Source: Actinomycetota bacterium
Lineage (GTDB): Bacteria; Actinomycetota; Actinomycetes; S36-B12; CAIYMF01
Assembly (NCBI GenBank): GCA_026393115.1
Contig: JAPLAU010000032.1
Coordinates: 112,515 to 176,514 of the forward strand
Length of the DNA stretch: 64,000 bases
Direction: 5' to 3'
In this document: piece after piece, positions 25,718-35,068 of the stretch
Numbering within the stretch: the stretch's first letter is position 1
Layout of the letters: every line of letters starts with the position of its first letter
Position numbers and translations under genes: made by a program
The notes under the pieces: model-generated
Database searches by the model: none
Seen by the model: only the letters and a program-made list of their open reading frames with translations
Told to the model about the DNA's origin: nothing

Positions 25718-27517
25718 ATGGGACAGGTTGATCCCGTGAGCGCCGTGATGGCCAATCCGCTGTTCGACGAGCGGGTGACGATGCTCGCCGTTGAGACAGG
25801 TCGCACCGAAGACGACATTCGACGTGACGCACGCGAATGCCTCGACGAGATGACCTCCCAACTGTCACCCCGCGCCACCGCACTCTGGGACAAGTTTGGT
25901 CGATGGCTCACTCGTGCCTACTCGGTTGACGTCGACACATCGGCGCTTCCTCATCTGCGCGAATTGTCGACCAACCACTCACTGGTCTTTCTGCCGAATC
26001 ATCGTTCGTACCTTGATCCGCTGGTGCTTCGGCGCGTTCTCCTAGGAAATGGTTTTCCGCCAAACTTCATTCTTGGGGGGGTCAACCTCGCGCTGTGGCC
26101 ATTCTCGGAATTAGCTCAGCGTTCGGGCATTGTGTTCATCCGACGCAGCACCCGCGATGACCCCGTCTACCCGGAAATGATGCGCCTTCTCCTCGGGCAC
26201 ATGCTGCGCTCGCACGACAACCTAGAGTGGTATTTCGAAGGTGGGCGCACTCGCACTGGAAAGTTGCGTCCGCCACGCATGGGAGTGCTGCGGTACCTCG
26301 TTGATGCGCACTCAGCCAACGACGCAGACGCTGGTGACGTCATCATCGTGCCGGTATCGATCGTCTACGACCAACAACATGAAGTCGGTGCCATCTCTGC
26401 TGAAGAAGGTGGCGGCGACAAGCGTCCTGAGAGCGTGGGCTGGTTGTGGTCCTTCGCCCGAGCACAGTCACGAGGTCGAGGTAAGGCCCATGTTCGTTTC
26501 GGTGAGCCACTCTCGCTCGGTCACGCGATTAACGAAGCGCGTGAGCGCGCCGGATCGCCCGATCCCACCACGGTTGTTCCTCGGGTTGCCTTCGAGATTG
26601 CGCACCGCATTAACGACGCAACTCCCATCACGCCGGCCGCACTGATCGCGTTCTCGCTGCTCGATAACAAGGGGCGCGCGTTAACGCTGCCTGAGATCGA
26701 GACGATCATCGACCCCTTGCTCGTGTACGTGAGACGTCGCTCGCTGCCGCTCACCTCAGACGTCGATCTCGCTCGCACCGACGGATTGCTGAAAGCGTTG
26801 CGCACTCTGGTGCAAGAAGGAGTGGTCGAAGAATACGCCGGTGGAATCGAACCGGTGTTTTCAATCGCTGTCGATCGCCAACATGAGGCGGGTTTTTATC
26901 GCAACACCCTCGTGCATTGGTTTGTGACGCGAGCCATCAGCGAAGTGGCGATGCTGCGCGCATCTGAAGTCGGGTCCGCCGACATCACCGCCACCACGTG
27001 GGAAGGCGCTCTAGCGCTTCGCGATCTGCTCAAGTACGAGTTCTTCTTCCCCACCAAGGCCGAATTCTCAGAGCAGTTGCGTGCTGAGGTCGAACTCGCA
27101 GCGCCCGGGTGGCAGGACTCGAAGCAGACCGCTGCAGGAGTGCATGCGGCGATTGAGTCAACCGGCCTGCTTCTGGCACACCGGGTGATTGGTCCGATTC
27201 TCGAGGGGTATCTCGTTGCCGCCGATCGACTTGCGGCCTGTGAGCCCTCGACACCGGTCAACCGAGACGCCCTGGTCACCGAGTGCCTCGGTGTTGCTCA
27301 CCAGCGATGGCTTCAGCGCGAGCTACACAGTCCCGAGTCGATTTCTAAGGACCTCATGTCCGGTGCACTTCGACTCGCTGACAACCGGGGGTTGCTCAGC
27401 CCGGGTGGGGATGAAGTAGCGCAGGCTCGCCGGGCTTTTGCCGACGAGCTTCGCGAGGCAGTGCGCCGCGCCGGAAGTCTGCGACAGTTGGTGCTCGATC
27501 GAATGCAGGAGGGATGA
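25718..27517 (+). CDS. PlsB-like glycerol-3-phosphate acyltransferase
   Basis: 599-residue acyltransferase of the PlsB/GPAT family. The HX4D catalytic motif is in PNHRSYLDPLVL, followed by VFIRRS and the glycerol-phosphate-binding EGGRTRTGKLRPP. It should acylate sn-1 of glycerol 3-phosphate from acyl-CoA or acyl-ACP. The frame is open upstream, but ATG 25718 is preferred for its ribosome-binding site. The HAD-PlsC gene starts one base after its stop, so the two together can make phosphatidate. Shorter than E. coli PlsB (about 800), as usual in actinobacteria. Confidence 0.87.
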   Translation: MGQVDPVSAVMANPLFDERVTMLAVETGRTEDDIRRDARECLDEMTSQLSPRATALWDKFGRWLTRAYSVDVDTSALPHLRELSTNHSLVFLPNHRSYLDPLVLRRVLLGNGFPPNFILGGVNLALWPFSELAQRSGIVFIRRSTRDDPVYPEMMRLLLGHMLRSHDNLEWYFEGGRTRTGKLRPPRMGVLRYLVDAHSANDADAGDVIIVPVSIVYDQQHEVGAISAEEGGGDKRPESVGWLWSFARAQSRGRGKAHVRFGEPLSLGHAINEARERAGSPDPTTVVPRVAFEIAHRINDATPITPAALIAFSLLDNKGRALTLPEIETIIDPLLVYVRRRSLPLTSDVDLARTDGLLKALRTLVQEGVVEEYAGGIEPVFSIAVDRQHEAGFYRNTLVHWFVTRAISEVAMLRASEVGSADITATTWEGALALRDLLKYEFFFPTKAEFSEQLRAEVELAAPGWQDSKQTAAGVHAAIESTGLLLAHRVIGPILEGYLVAADRLAACEPSTPVNRDALVTECLGVAHQRWLQRELHSPESISKDLMSGALRLADNRGLLSPGGDEVAQARRAFADELREAVRRAGSLRQLVLDRMQEG

Positions 27518-27518
27518 C

Positions 27519-28949
27519 GTGGCCGATATTGATGTGCTCGTCGAGGAAGTAGAGAATTCGCCAGTCGGGCCAGAGGTGGGTGCATTCTTCGACTTCGACG
27601 GAACTCTCATCGACGGATACTCCGCAGTGATGTATTTCCGCGAGCGATTGAAGAATCGCGATATCGGTCTGACGGAAATTCTGCGCACTGCTGTTGAGAG
27701 TGTGAATGTCGAGCGACGCGGACATGACGTCACCGAATTGATGAACATCGGCGTAGGGGCTCTCGCCGGCCGCTCCGTGGACGAGATTGAGGAATTTGGT
27801 GATCGGCTTTTTCGGTCTCGTGTCGCGGGCATGGTCTATCCCGAGGCTCGAGTGCTGTTGGAAGCGCACCGCAGGCGTGGCCACACGGTGGTACTCGCGT
27901 CGTCCGCCACGAGTTTCCAGACCCGCGCGGCGGCGCTCGACCTTGGTATCGACCACGTGTTGTGCACCGAAGTTCATGAGGAAGACGGAATCTTGACGGG
28001 CGCTGTGGCTGGTCCGATTCTGTGGGGTGAAAACAAAGCTGATGCCGTGCGTGAGTTCGCGGAAGTGAACCGAATCGATCTCGATATTTCGTACACGTAC
28101 AGCAATGGCGGCGAAGATGTGCCCTTCCTCGAGTCTTCAGGCAATCCTCGCCCGCTCAATCCCGACAGTGACCTTGAAGCAACGGCCGCCGAACGCGACT
28201 GGCCAGTGGCGTACCTCACGCACCGGCACCGGCATTCCCCGGAAAATCTGGTGCGCACGGTGGCCGCGTACAGCAGCATGGGTGCTGGAGTGGCACTCGG
28301 CGGAGTGCTGGGTCTGCTCAACCGTAATCGGGCTACCGGCCTTGAGGTAGCGGCAACCGTCGGTTCTCGTTTGGCACTCACCACTGCCGGCGTTGAGCTG
28401 GAGGTGCAGGGCGAGGAGAACTTGTGGGCCGCACGTCCTGCCGTGTTTGTGTTCAATCACCAAAGTCAGCTTGACGTCGTGATTCTCGCGGCTCTTCTGC
28501 GCCGTGACTTCACGGCTGTTGCCAAGAAGGAACTATCTCGAGACCCGTTTTTCGCACCAATGGGATGGCTCGCCGACATCGCCTACATTGACCGAAGCAA
28601 CAGTGTCGCCGCGCGCGAGGCGCTCGCTCCTGCCGTTGATGCACTTACCTCGGGTCAGTCGCTGATCATCGCTCCTGAGGGCACTCGCTCGTCGACGCCG
28701 AGGCTCCTGCCCTTCAAGAAGGGGGCGTTCCACCTTGCGATGCAGGCGGGAGTACCGATGGTTCCCGTTGTAATTCGTAATGCTGGGGAGGTGCTTCCAT
28801 CGCACTCGATCTTCATCGCCAAGGGCACGGTGCAAGTCGCTGTGCTGCCGCCGGTGAGCACTGCCAAGTGGAAGCCAGCGACCGTCGACCGCCATGTTGA
28901 ATCAGTTCGCGCGATGTTCGTCGACACCCTAGCTGACTGGCCGCACTAG
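27519..28949 (+). CDS. Bifunctional HAD-IB phosphatase / 1-acylglycerol-3-phosphate acyltransferase
   Basis: 476 residues. The N-terminal HAD domain has FFDFDGTLIDG and VVLASSATSF and fits the phosphoserine-phosphatase-like IB subfamily. The C-terminal PlsC-type domain has HX4D in FNHQSQLDVVIL and the acceptor motif APEGTRSSTPRLLPFKKGAF. This fusion resembles M. tuberculosis Rv2483c (PlsC). It likely forms phosphatidate and may release inorganic phosphate from a lipid phosphate. The GTG start has GGAGG at good spacing. Confidence 0.87.
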   Translation: MADIDVLVEEVENSPVGPEVGAFFDFDGTLIDGYSAVMYFRERLKNRDIGLTEILRTAVESVNVERRGHDVTELMNIGVGALAGRSVDEIEEFGDRLFRSRVAGMVYPEARVLLEAHRRRGHTVVLASSATSFQTRAAALDLGIDHVLCTEVHEEDGILTGAVAGPILWGENKADAVREFAEVNRIDLDISYTYSNGGEDVPFLESSGNPRPLNPDSDLEATAAERDWPVAYLTHRHRHSPENLVRTVAAYSSMGAGVALGGVLGLLNRNRATGLEVAATVGSRLALTTAGVELEVQGEENLWAARPAVFVFNHQSQLDVVILAALLRRDFTAVAKKELSRDPFFAPMGWLADIAYIDRSNSVAAREALAPAVDALTSGQSLIIAPEGTRSSTPRLLPFKKGAFHLAMQAGVPMVPVVIRNAGEVLPSHSIFIAKGTVQVAVLPPVSTAKWKPATVDRHVESVRAMFVDTLADWPH

Positions 28950-28956
28950 GCGACAC

Positions 28957-28980
28957 GCACCCAGATGGAGCAGCGGGTGC
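28957..28980 (+). terminator. Possible terminator after the acyltransferase pair
   Basis: GCACCC/GGGTGC inverted repeat with a 12-base loop, 7 bases after the HAD-PlsC stop. Weak stem and no U-tract. Confidence 0.4.
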
Positions 28981-29043
28981 CGGATCTAGACCGTGGAGCC
29001 ATAGATCATGGTGGGACGTAGTACCCATCGCATCGGAGGACAT

Positions 29044-29502
29044 ATGTCGAACGACGTCGCTGCCTCTCCAGCCGCACCCGCGGTCGGGGCCCCGAGTAAG
29101 GCGCCTCGCACGATCGGCACGATCTTGGCCATTGTGGGCATCGTGCTCGCCCTCGCCGGAATCGGCACCTATTTCACCATCTCATCCACACTCTCAGCAG
29201 AGAAAATCACCACCTCAAGTGACGCCTGCTTGCCCGACCGAGCGGTAAGCGGGCCCTTGACTGCCTACTGCGAGGCCATGGTCATCGCGAAGCACGCCGG
29301 TGATGCAACGGGTGGCAAGACCTACGCCGAACTGGGAAGGGAGGACCCACTGCGTCAGGTCGCAATGACGGGGTCGTTCTTGCGAGCGTCGTTGTTCACC
29401 TCAGTCGTTGCCTTCGGGGTCGCGGCACTCACTGTGCTGCTCGGCCTGCTGTTTGTGCTTACGGGAGTATCTCTACGGATTCTCGGAACGCACAAGGAGT
29501 AG
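29044..29502 (+). CDS. Conserved actinobacterial two-helix membrane protein
   Basis: 152 residues with helices at about 24-46 (IGTILAIVGIVLALAGIGTY) and 118-143 (VVAFGVAALTVLLGLLFVLT) around a soluble loop containing GPLTAYCEAMVI and GGKTYAELGRED. Proteins of this type are often labelled aromatic ring-opening dioxygenase LigA in databases, which is a misannotation: there is no dioxygenase fold. GGAGGACAT precedes the ATG. Function unknown. Confidence 0.75.
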   Translation: MSNDVAASPAAPAVGAPSKAPRTIGTILAIVGIVLALAGIGTYFTISSTLSAEKITTSSDACLPDRAVSGPLTAYCEAMVIAKHAGDATGGKTYAELGREDPLRQVAMTGSFLRASLFTSVVAFGVAALTVLLGLLFVLTGVSLRILGTHKE

Positions 29503-29524
29503 TCGTCCTCGAACTAGCAGACGG

Positions 29525-29566
29525 AGCCTCTCCCGTGGCGGTAGCGTGCCAGTCATGGGAGAGGCT
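29525..29566. promoter_or_regulatory. 10-bp inverted repeat enclosing a promoter and start codon
   Basis: Arms AGCCTCTCCC (29525-29534) and GGGAGAGGCT (29557-29566) are perfectly complementary and flank 22 bases that contain the -10 hexamer TAGCGT (29542-29547) and the ATG at 29555. It could act as a looped operator or as an RNA hairpin for read-through transcripts. Confidence 0.4.
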
Positions 29567-29989
29567 TCTGGCTCAGAGAGCATCACGATCAACGCGCCGC
29601 TCGACACCGTGCTCGCTGCGGTGATCGATCTTCCGGGGCAGGTTGACTGGTTTCCCGGACTGATCAGCTGTGAAGTGACCGAGGTCGACGAGTACGACCG
29701 GCCCACGAGCGCCCATCAGGTCAACGATCTGAAGTTGGCGAAAGACGAGTTTGACCTCCTCTACGAGCATTCGGACGACGGCATGTCTTGGTCATTGGCC
29801 GCTCCGAGCATGGCTCAGAAGAAGAGCACAGGATCGTGGGTCTTGGAGGATCTCGGTGATAGCACTAGGGCGACGCTCTCGCTGTCAGTCGATCCGGCCA
29901 TTCCGTTGCCCGGCTTCCTGGTGAAGAAGTCGATGAAGGACACCCTGTCGGGTGCCACCAAGGGGCTGAAACGCTACTGCGAAGGCTGA
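29555..29989 (+). CDS. SRPBCC (START-like) family protein
   Basis: 144 residues of the polyketide-cyclase/dehydrase SRPBCC fold: ESITINAPLDTVLAAVIDLP, then QVDWFPGL and the C-terminal helix VKKSMKDTLSGATKGLKRY. Actinobacterial relatives bind lipids or other hydrophobic ligands; no catalytic function can be assigned. ATG 29555 follows TAGCGT by 7 bases, consistent with a leaderless message. Convergent with the next GGDEF-EAL gene with no gap. Confidence 0.82.
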   Translation: MGEASGSESITINAPLDTVLAAVIDLPGQVDWFPGLISCEVTEVDEYDRPTSAHQVNDLKLAKDEFDLLYEHSDDGMSWSLAAPSMAQKKSTGSWVLEDLGDSTRATLSLSVDPAIPLPGFLVKKSMKDTLSGATKGLKRYCEG

Positions 29990-31750
29990 TCAGACGGCAA
30001 GGGGCTGGCTGATCGTTGCCCGCTCGGTCAGCATCGTTGAGATGGCCTCGGCCGATTGGGGTTTGGCGGCGAGGTAGCCCTGGAAAGCGTCACAACCTGC
30101 TCTGGATACAGCCAGTCGCTGTTCCTCGACTTCGACGCCTTCAGCCACGGTGAGCAGTCCGAGCGCGTGAGCAAGATCGACGATGCCATGGACGAGAGCC
30201 GTGGTCTTGGGGTGTTCGAGCATGCGGCCGATGAAGGAGCGGTCGATCTTGAGAATGTCGACTGGGAATCGCTGGAGGTACGACAGCGACGAGTAGCCAG
30301 TTCCGAAGTCATCGACGCTGATCCAGACACCCAGATCACTCAACGCCATGAGAACGGCGGTGGCGCTTTCAGGATCGCGCATCAGTGCGCTTTCGGTGAG
30401 TTCGAGCACCAGCCGCGACGGTTCAAGATTGTTACGCCGAAGGCAGTCGCGCACGTGATCGACAAAGCCTGGCTCGGATAGCTGTTTGCTCGAGATGTTC
30501 ACTGCCACGCTGAATCCGGGACCGGTGAGATCACTCCACAGCGCTGCTTGGCGGCACGCTTCTTCTAGTACCCACGAACCGATCTCGATGATCGTTCCGC
30601 TTTCTTCGGCCGCCTCAATGAACTCGACGGGGTTGATCAGTCCGCGTTGCGGATGTTGCCACCGCACGAGCGCTTCGACGCCGACGATGTGACCGTCAGT
30701 GCAGCTGAACTCGGGCTGGAAATCCAGTCGAAGCTCGTGGCGGCGAACTGCGTGGCGCAGCGACATCGTGAGCTCGAGTCGTGAGGCCACTTCCTCACGC
30801 ATCGACTTGTCGAACAACACAATGCGGTTTCGTCCGAGGTCCTTCGCCCGGTACATCGCGGTGTCGGCATCGCGTAGCAAGTCATCAGCGTCGCGACTTG
30901 ACGCACGCGTACTCCCCGCGGTGAGAACGACTCCGATGCTCGTGCCGAACCACAGGTCGACGCCGTCAACCTGCATCGGTGCGGTGGCGGCATCTCGCAG
31001 GCGCTCGGCGACCATGCGTACGTCTTCTTCGGATGTGATGTCCTCGACGACGATGACGAACTCGTCGCCGCCGAATCGCGTGACGCTGTCGTTGGTGCGA
31101 CACACCGACTGAAGGCGGCGAGCCACGGAAACAATGACCTGATCGCAGGCCGCGTGGCCGAGGGTGTCGTTGAGCACCTTGAACTGGTCGAGGTCGCAGA
31201 ACAGGACGCCCACCTGCTTGCCGGTGCGCGCTGCACGCTGAACTGCCTGAGTGAGCCGGTCGGTGAGAAGCATCCGGTTCGGTAAGCCGGTGAGAGCATC
31301 GTGGGTCGCCCGGTGTGACAATTGTCGCTCGAGTGACTTACGCCAGGTGATGTCAACGTGGCTGACAACTGCCCCGCCCGCAGGCAGCGGCACGACCGAC
31401 AGGCTGAAGGTGCGATCGACGTTGGCGAGCAGGAGGTCGTAGTCCATTTCGAACGACATCATCCGGCCGGCGAGCACGCTCGTGACTCCGGCAAGAGCCT
31501 GAATGGCCCATCGTTGGGTGGTGGCATCGCTGCGCAGCTGGTCAACGTAACTCGAGCCGACAATCGTTTCTGCAACGTCAACTGTGTGGGCCGCCTGGTA
31601 AGACTTCCACGCTTCGTTGGTAGCGAGCACAAGGCCGCCGTGATTGACCACGAGGGTCAGGCTAGGAAGGGCATCGAGTACGGACTGAGCCAGGCCGCCG
31701 TCCCATGCGGCACGCGGTGCGGCAACGTCATTCATCGGCTTGTTCTCCAT
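29990..31750 (-). CDS. PAS-GGDEF-EAL cyclic-di-GMP signalling protein
   Basis: 586 residues: a PAS-like sensor (residues about 20-140, SLTLVVNHGGLVLATNEAW, VVSHVDITWRKSLE), GGDEF (TRFGGDEFVIV) with the RxxD inhibitory site RTND, and EAL (VEALVRWQHP; N in VAVNISSKQ; E in LELTESAL; DDFGTGYSSL; K in ILKIDRS; AEGVEVEEQ; FQGYLAAKP). All catalytic residues look intact. ATG 31750 (GGAGG 3 bases upstream) is chosen over a GTG five codons earlier. No transmembrane segment, so a soluble sensor is likely. Confidence 0.9.
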   Translation of the reverse strand: MENKPMNDVAAPRAAWDGGLAQSVLDALPSLTLVVNHGGLVLATNEAWKSYQAAHTVDVAETIVGSSYVDQLRSDATTQRWAIQALAGVTSVLAGRMMSFEMDYDLLLANVDRTFSLSVVPLPAGGAVVSHVDITWRKSLERQLSHRATHDALTGLPNRMLLTDRLTQAVQRAARTGKQVGVLFCDLDQFKVLNDTLGHAACDQVIVSVARRLQSVCRTNDSVTRFGGDEFVIVVEDITSEEDVRMVAERLRDAATAPMQVDGVDLWFGTSIGVVLTAGSTRASSRDADDLLRDADTAMYRAKDLGRNRIVLFDKSMREEVASRLELTMSLRHAVRRHELRLDFQPEFSCTDGHIVGVEALVRWQHPQRGLINPVEFIEAAEESGTIIEIGSWVLEEACRQAALWSDLTGPGFSVAVNISSKQLSEPGFVDHVRDCLRRNNLEPSRLVLELTESALMRDPESATAVLMALSDLGVWISVDDFGTGYSSLSYLQRFPVDILKIDRSFIGRMLEHPKTTALVHGIVDLAHALGLLTVAEGVEVEEQRLAVSRAGCDAFQGYLAAKPQSAEAISTMLTERATISQPLAV

Positions 31751-31939
31751 CACCCTCCGTCCCACATTCGCATCTCAACTGTCCTCCCGTTCATCGGCAA
31801 CCGTTGCGCGAATCATGAGCGTTGGGCCAGACGAGGAGGAGATTGCAAGACGAGTGATGCTAGGCGGGACAGTCTGGTGACACAGAGTAGTGACGATGTG
31901 TACATTCAGAGGAGAATGGCAGGAAAGCGAGCGAGGGAT

Positions 31940-32440
31940 CTAGTGACCCTCGGTGAACAGGAAGCGCTTCTGTGACTCGATGATTTCTGCCTCGGCCTCA
32001 ACGCGTCCGGTCCAGGTGGCGCCTTCAACCGATTTGCCTGGCTCGAGCTCCTTGTAGACCTCAAAAAAATGTTGTATCTCAAGTCTGTCGAATTCGGGCA
32101 TGTGGTGGATGTCGCGGATGTGTTCCTTGCGGGGGTCGTTAAACGGCACGCAAATGACTTTGTCATCGCCGCCCGCTTCGTCAGTCATGCGGAACATTCC
32201 GATGGCGCGGCACCGGATGACACAGCCGGGGAACGTGGGATCTTCGAGGAGCACCAGGGCGTCGAGTGGGTCACCATCGAGGCCCAGGGTGTCGTCGATG
32301 AACCCGTAATCGTGCGGGTAACGGGTTGAGGTGAAGAGCATGCGGTCTAGGCGAATGCGTCCGGTGGTGTGGTCGACCTCGTACTTGTTGCGACTGCCAG
32401 CCGGGATCTCAACGAATACATCGAACTTCATGGGCTCCAC
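31940..32440 (-). CDS. ppa: Inorganic pyrophosphatase, family I
   Basis: 166-residue soluble pyrophosphatase. The family I signature [10 protein letters not shown] with the metal-binding aspartates is near residue 55, and [13 protein letters not shown] and the YPHDYGFI segment are typical. It removes pyrophosphate made by biosynthesis. The GTG start at 32440 has AGGAG about 6 bases upstream; an internal ATG three codons later is possible. Divergent from dacB, the same arrangement as in many actinobacteria. Confidence 0.95.
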   Translation of the reverse strand: MEPMKFDVFVEIPAGSRNKYEVDHTTGRIRLDRMLFTSTRYPHDYGFIDDTLGLDGDPLDALVLLEDPTFPGCVIRCRAIGMFRMTDEAGGDDKVICVPFNDPRKEHIRDIHHMPEFDRLEIQHFFEVYKELEPGKSVEGATWTGRVEAEAEIIESQKRFLFTEGH

Positions 32441-32560
32441 TGCAACTCCTCCAAAGATGGCGATCGCTTGTGTGCATTGTTCCGTACCCAGCGGCTCTTT
32501 GACGCCACAAACACCATGGTCGGCTCGCGAGGGGTGCCGGAAGCGGTCGATCTTCTGACG

Positions 32561-32566
32561 TACCCT
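32561..32566 (+). promoter_or_regulatory. -10 hexamer TACCCT, leaderless promoter
   Basis: Six bases before the GTG at 32573. Confidence 0.5.
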
Positions 32567-32572
32567 CGTGTG

Positions 32573-33973
32573 GTGACCTCGCGCATCTTCGGTATCCGTA
32601 CCGCGTGGTTCGGCTACGTGCTGGTGCCCACGGTTGCTGTGGCGTGCGTGGTCGCGCTGGCGCCCGCGGCCCCGGCGCTCGTTGTGGCAGCTCCATCGAT
32701 TCCGCCGGTCGGAGCCAGCGCGGTGTTAAGTCCGGTGGCCGTCGACGGAACCACGGCGCCTCCGGCCTCACCTGCCGCCGTGACCGCCGCTGTGGCACCG
32801 GTACTCAACGCCGGTTCCTGGGAAGCGGTGTCGGCCGTCGTGCTCGACCCCTCTGACGGGTCACTCCTCTACGAAAGCAGTTCGATCGCTCGCACCCCTG
32901 CCTCGACGCTCAAGATCCCAACCGCGCTGACAGTGTTGAGCGTGTTGGGACCCGACACGAGGTTGCGTACCCGGGTGGTGCTTGACGGGTCAACGGTCGT
33001 GATTATTGGCGCGGGCGACGCGACGCTGGGCCGTGCCAAAGGTGTGATCGATGGAGTTCCGACGGCGTCGCTCAATCAATTGGCTGAATTGACGGGGAAA
33101 GCCCTCGACAAGCAGGGAGTCGCGTCGGTACACGTGGCATTCGACGACAGTCTGTTCACCGGTCCCACGCTGTCACCCGAGTGGAATTCGGCGTTGGTCA
33201 CTAGTGGAGCCATCGCACCGGTCACGGCCCTGTCAGCTGATCAGGGACGCGAATCCGCAACATCCGATACGAGCGTGTCCGATCCGGCCGCAAGTGCCGC
33301 ACGGTACTTCGCCGCACAGCTTCGTGATGCCGGTATTGATGTCGCGCGAGGTGTTCAGCGGGTCGCAGCGCCAACCGACGCACCTGAGATTGCACACGTG
33401 ATGTCGCCCACCATCGCCGAGATTACCGACTACACACTCACTGAATCTGACAACGATGTGGCTGAAGCGCTAGCACATCTTGCTGGCGGCAAACTGGTGG
33501 GTGAGGCGTCATTCGCGGGTGGTGCGCGTGCGATGAAGCAGGTGCTCGAGGCGTATGGCATTCCTACCGAAGGAATGAAGGTCAGCGACGGCAGTGGTCT
33601 TGCGCGCAGCGACCGCATGCAGGCCATCACGTTGGCGCGCACCCTTCAGGTCATCGTCACCGGTCATGCCCCGGAGGGAATTAATGTGCCGGCTTCCGTC
33701 GGCTGGGCGGTGTCGGCCGGACTTCCCGTGGCGGGATTCACCGGAACTCTGGCTAACCGCTTTGATACGGCGGGAACGCGCGCCGGCCGCGGTGTTGTAC
33801 GAGCGAAGACAGGAACGTTGACCGGAATCTCGGCGCTCGCCGGCCAATCGCGTGATCGCGACGGTCGACTGCTGGTCTTTGTGGCCTTGGCCAGTGGCAT
33901 CCCCGACATCGACGCCGCCCGTGGTGACCTTGATGAATTCGCGGCCACCGTGGCGGCTTGCGGCTGCCGGTGA
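32573..33973 (+). CDS. dacB: D-alanyl-D-alanine carboxypeptidase/endopeptidase (PBP4 type)
   Basis: 466-residue secreted penicillin-binding protein of the DacB class. A signal/anchor segment is at residues about 10-40 ([19 protein letters not shown]). Active-site motifs are SxxK in ASTLKIP, SxN in ESDNDV and KTG in RAKTGTLTG. It trims or cleaves cross-links in peptidoglycan outside the membrane. The open frame extends into the ppa gene, but the GTG at 32573, just after the -10 hexamer, puts the signal peptide at the N terminus. It begins the dacB-DUF2342-tilS-hpt-ftsH order conserved in actinobacteria. Confidence 0.9.
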   Translation: MTSRIFGIRTAWFGYVLVPTVAVACVVALAPAAPALVVAAPSIPPVGASAVLSPVAVDGTTAPPASPAAVTAAVAPVLNAGSWEAVSAVVLDPSDGSLLYESSSIARTPASTLKIPTALTVLSVLGPDTRLRTRVVLDGSTVVIIGAGDATLGRAKGVIDGVPTASLNQLAELTGKALDKQGVASVHVAFDDSLFTGPTLSPEWNSALVTSGAIAPVTALSADQGRESATSDTSVSDPAASAARYFAAQLRDAGIDVARGVQRVAAPTDAPEIAHVMSPTIAEITDYTLTESDNDVAEALAHLAGGKLVGEASFAGGARAMKQVLEAYGIPTEGMKVSDGSGLARSDRMQAITLARTLQVIVTGHAPEGINVPASVGWAVSAGLPVAGFTGTLANRFDTAGTRAGRGVVRAKTGTLTGISALAGQSRDRDGRLLVFVALASGIPDIDAARGDLDEFAATVAACGCR

Positions 33974-34008
33974 ACTGCGCTATTGCCGCGCCGTACAGGG
34001 AGCACGCG

Positions 34009-34014
34009 TAAGGT
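34009..34014 (+). promoter_or_regulatory. -10 hexamer TAAGGT, leaderless promoter
   Basis: Seven bases before the GTG at 34022. Confidence 0.45.
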
Positions 34015-34021
34015 CAACCGC

Positions 34022-35068
34022 GTGGGCGAACTCGTCGATTGGGATCTGGCTGTGCGTACAGCCGTGCGCTTCGCATCGCCAGGACCGTCCGTCACGTCAG
34101 AGGAAGCGCGCTCTGTGGTGGCCGACCTTCGCTGGGCTGCGGAGGCCGCCGTCGATCCCGTAGCACGCGTGACGGGCCTGCACTGTCCACCCAACAGCGC
34201 CGAGACAGTGGTGGTTGACCGACCGGCGTGGATTCGCAGCGCTGCCGAGGGCTTCCGTTGGGCGTTGGCGCCCTCACTTGAACAGATGAGTTCGAAGAGT
34301 TCGGGAACGGTGGCCGCTGTCGGCTCGCGTGTGAGCGGGGTACAACTGGGCGGGATCTTGGCGTGGATGTCCTCGAAGGTGCTCGGCCAGTACGAGGCCT
34401 TCCATGCGCCCGATCAGCGGCCTCGGCTGCTTCTTGTGGCGCCCAACATCCGGTCGGTCGAGCACACGCTAGAACTTGAGCCGCGCGATTTCCGACTCTG
34501 GGTTGCGTTGCACGAAGAAACTCACCGCGTGCAGTTCGGGTCAGTCCCGTGGCTGGCCGACCACCTCCTGAACGAGGTGGGCTCTCTCCTGTCGATTTCC
34601 GACCTCAGCGGTGATGAAGTCATTGCCCGTCTGTCATCGGCGGTTCGATCCGTGGGGTCCGGCGGATCGCTCGTTGAGGCGTTGCACGGGCCCGAGCAGC
34701 AGGTGGTTGTCGATCGGCTCACCGCGCTGATGTCGCTTCTTGAAGGCCATGCTGACCACGTGATGGATGTTGCGGCCCCGGCGTTGATTCCGACGCTGCC
34801 GACCATTCGGGCGCGATTTGATGCGCGGCGCACATCTCCCGGCGTCATCGAAGGGCTGATCCGTCGTCTGCTCGGCCTCGACGCGAAACTGCGCCAGTAC
34901 ACCGAAGGGGCTGCCTTTGTGCGCACGGTGGTTGACCGGGTGGGCATGGACGGGTTCAACGCGATCTGGACCTCTGCCCAGACGCTTCCGTCCCTCGCTG
35001 AAATCCGTGAACCGCTGACGTGGGTTGAGCGTGCACAGAGCGCCGGCTTCGTTATGAGCGGTGAGTGA
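34022..35068 (+). CDS. DUF2342 zinc-dependent metalloprotease-like protein
   Basis: 348-residue protein of the actinobacterial DUF2342 family (also labelled F420-biosynthesis-associated or zinicin-like metallohydrolase). The zinc motif HEETH is in LWVALHEETHRVQF, and a further acidic residue is in SLLEGHADHVMD. It is nearly always encoded just before tilS. No substrate is known. GTG 34022 follows a -10 hexamer; the stop overlaps the tilS GTG by four bases. Confidence 0.87.
   Translation: MGELVDWDLAVRTAVRFASPGPSVTSEEARSVVADLRWAAEAAVDPVARVTGLHCPPNSAETVVVDRPAWIRSAAEGFRWALAPSLEQMSSKSSGTVAAVGSRVSGVQLGGILAWMSSKVLGQYEAFHAPDQRPRLLLVAPNIRSVEHTLELEPRDFRLWVALHEETHRVQFGSVPWLADHLLNEVGSLLSISDLSGDEVIARLSSAVRSVGSGGSLVEALHGPEQQVVVDRLTALMSLLEGHADHVMDVAAPALIPTLPTIRARFDARRTSPGVIEGLIRRLLGLDAKLRQYTEGAAFVRTVVDRVGMDGFNAIWTSAQTLPSLAEIREPLTWVERAQSAGFVMSGE

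Noticed and set aside
27323..27977. Antisense frames across the PlsB-like/HAD-PlsC junction
   Set aside because: No domain similarity; the sense frames carry HX4D and HAD motifs and a proper GTG start.
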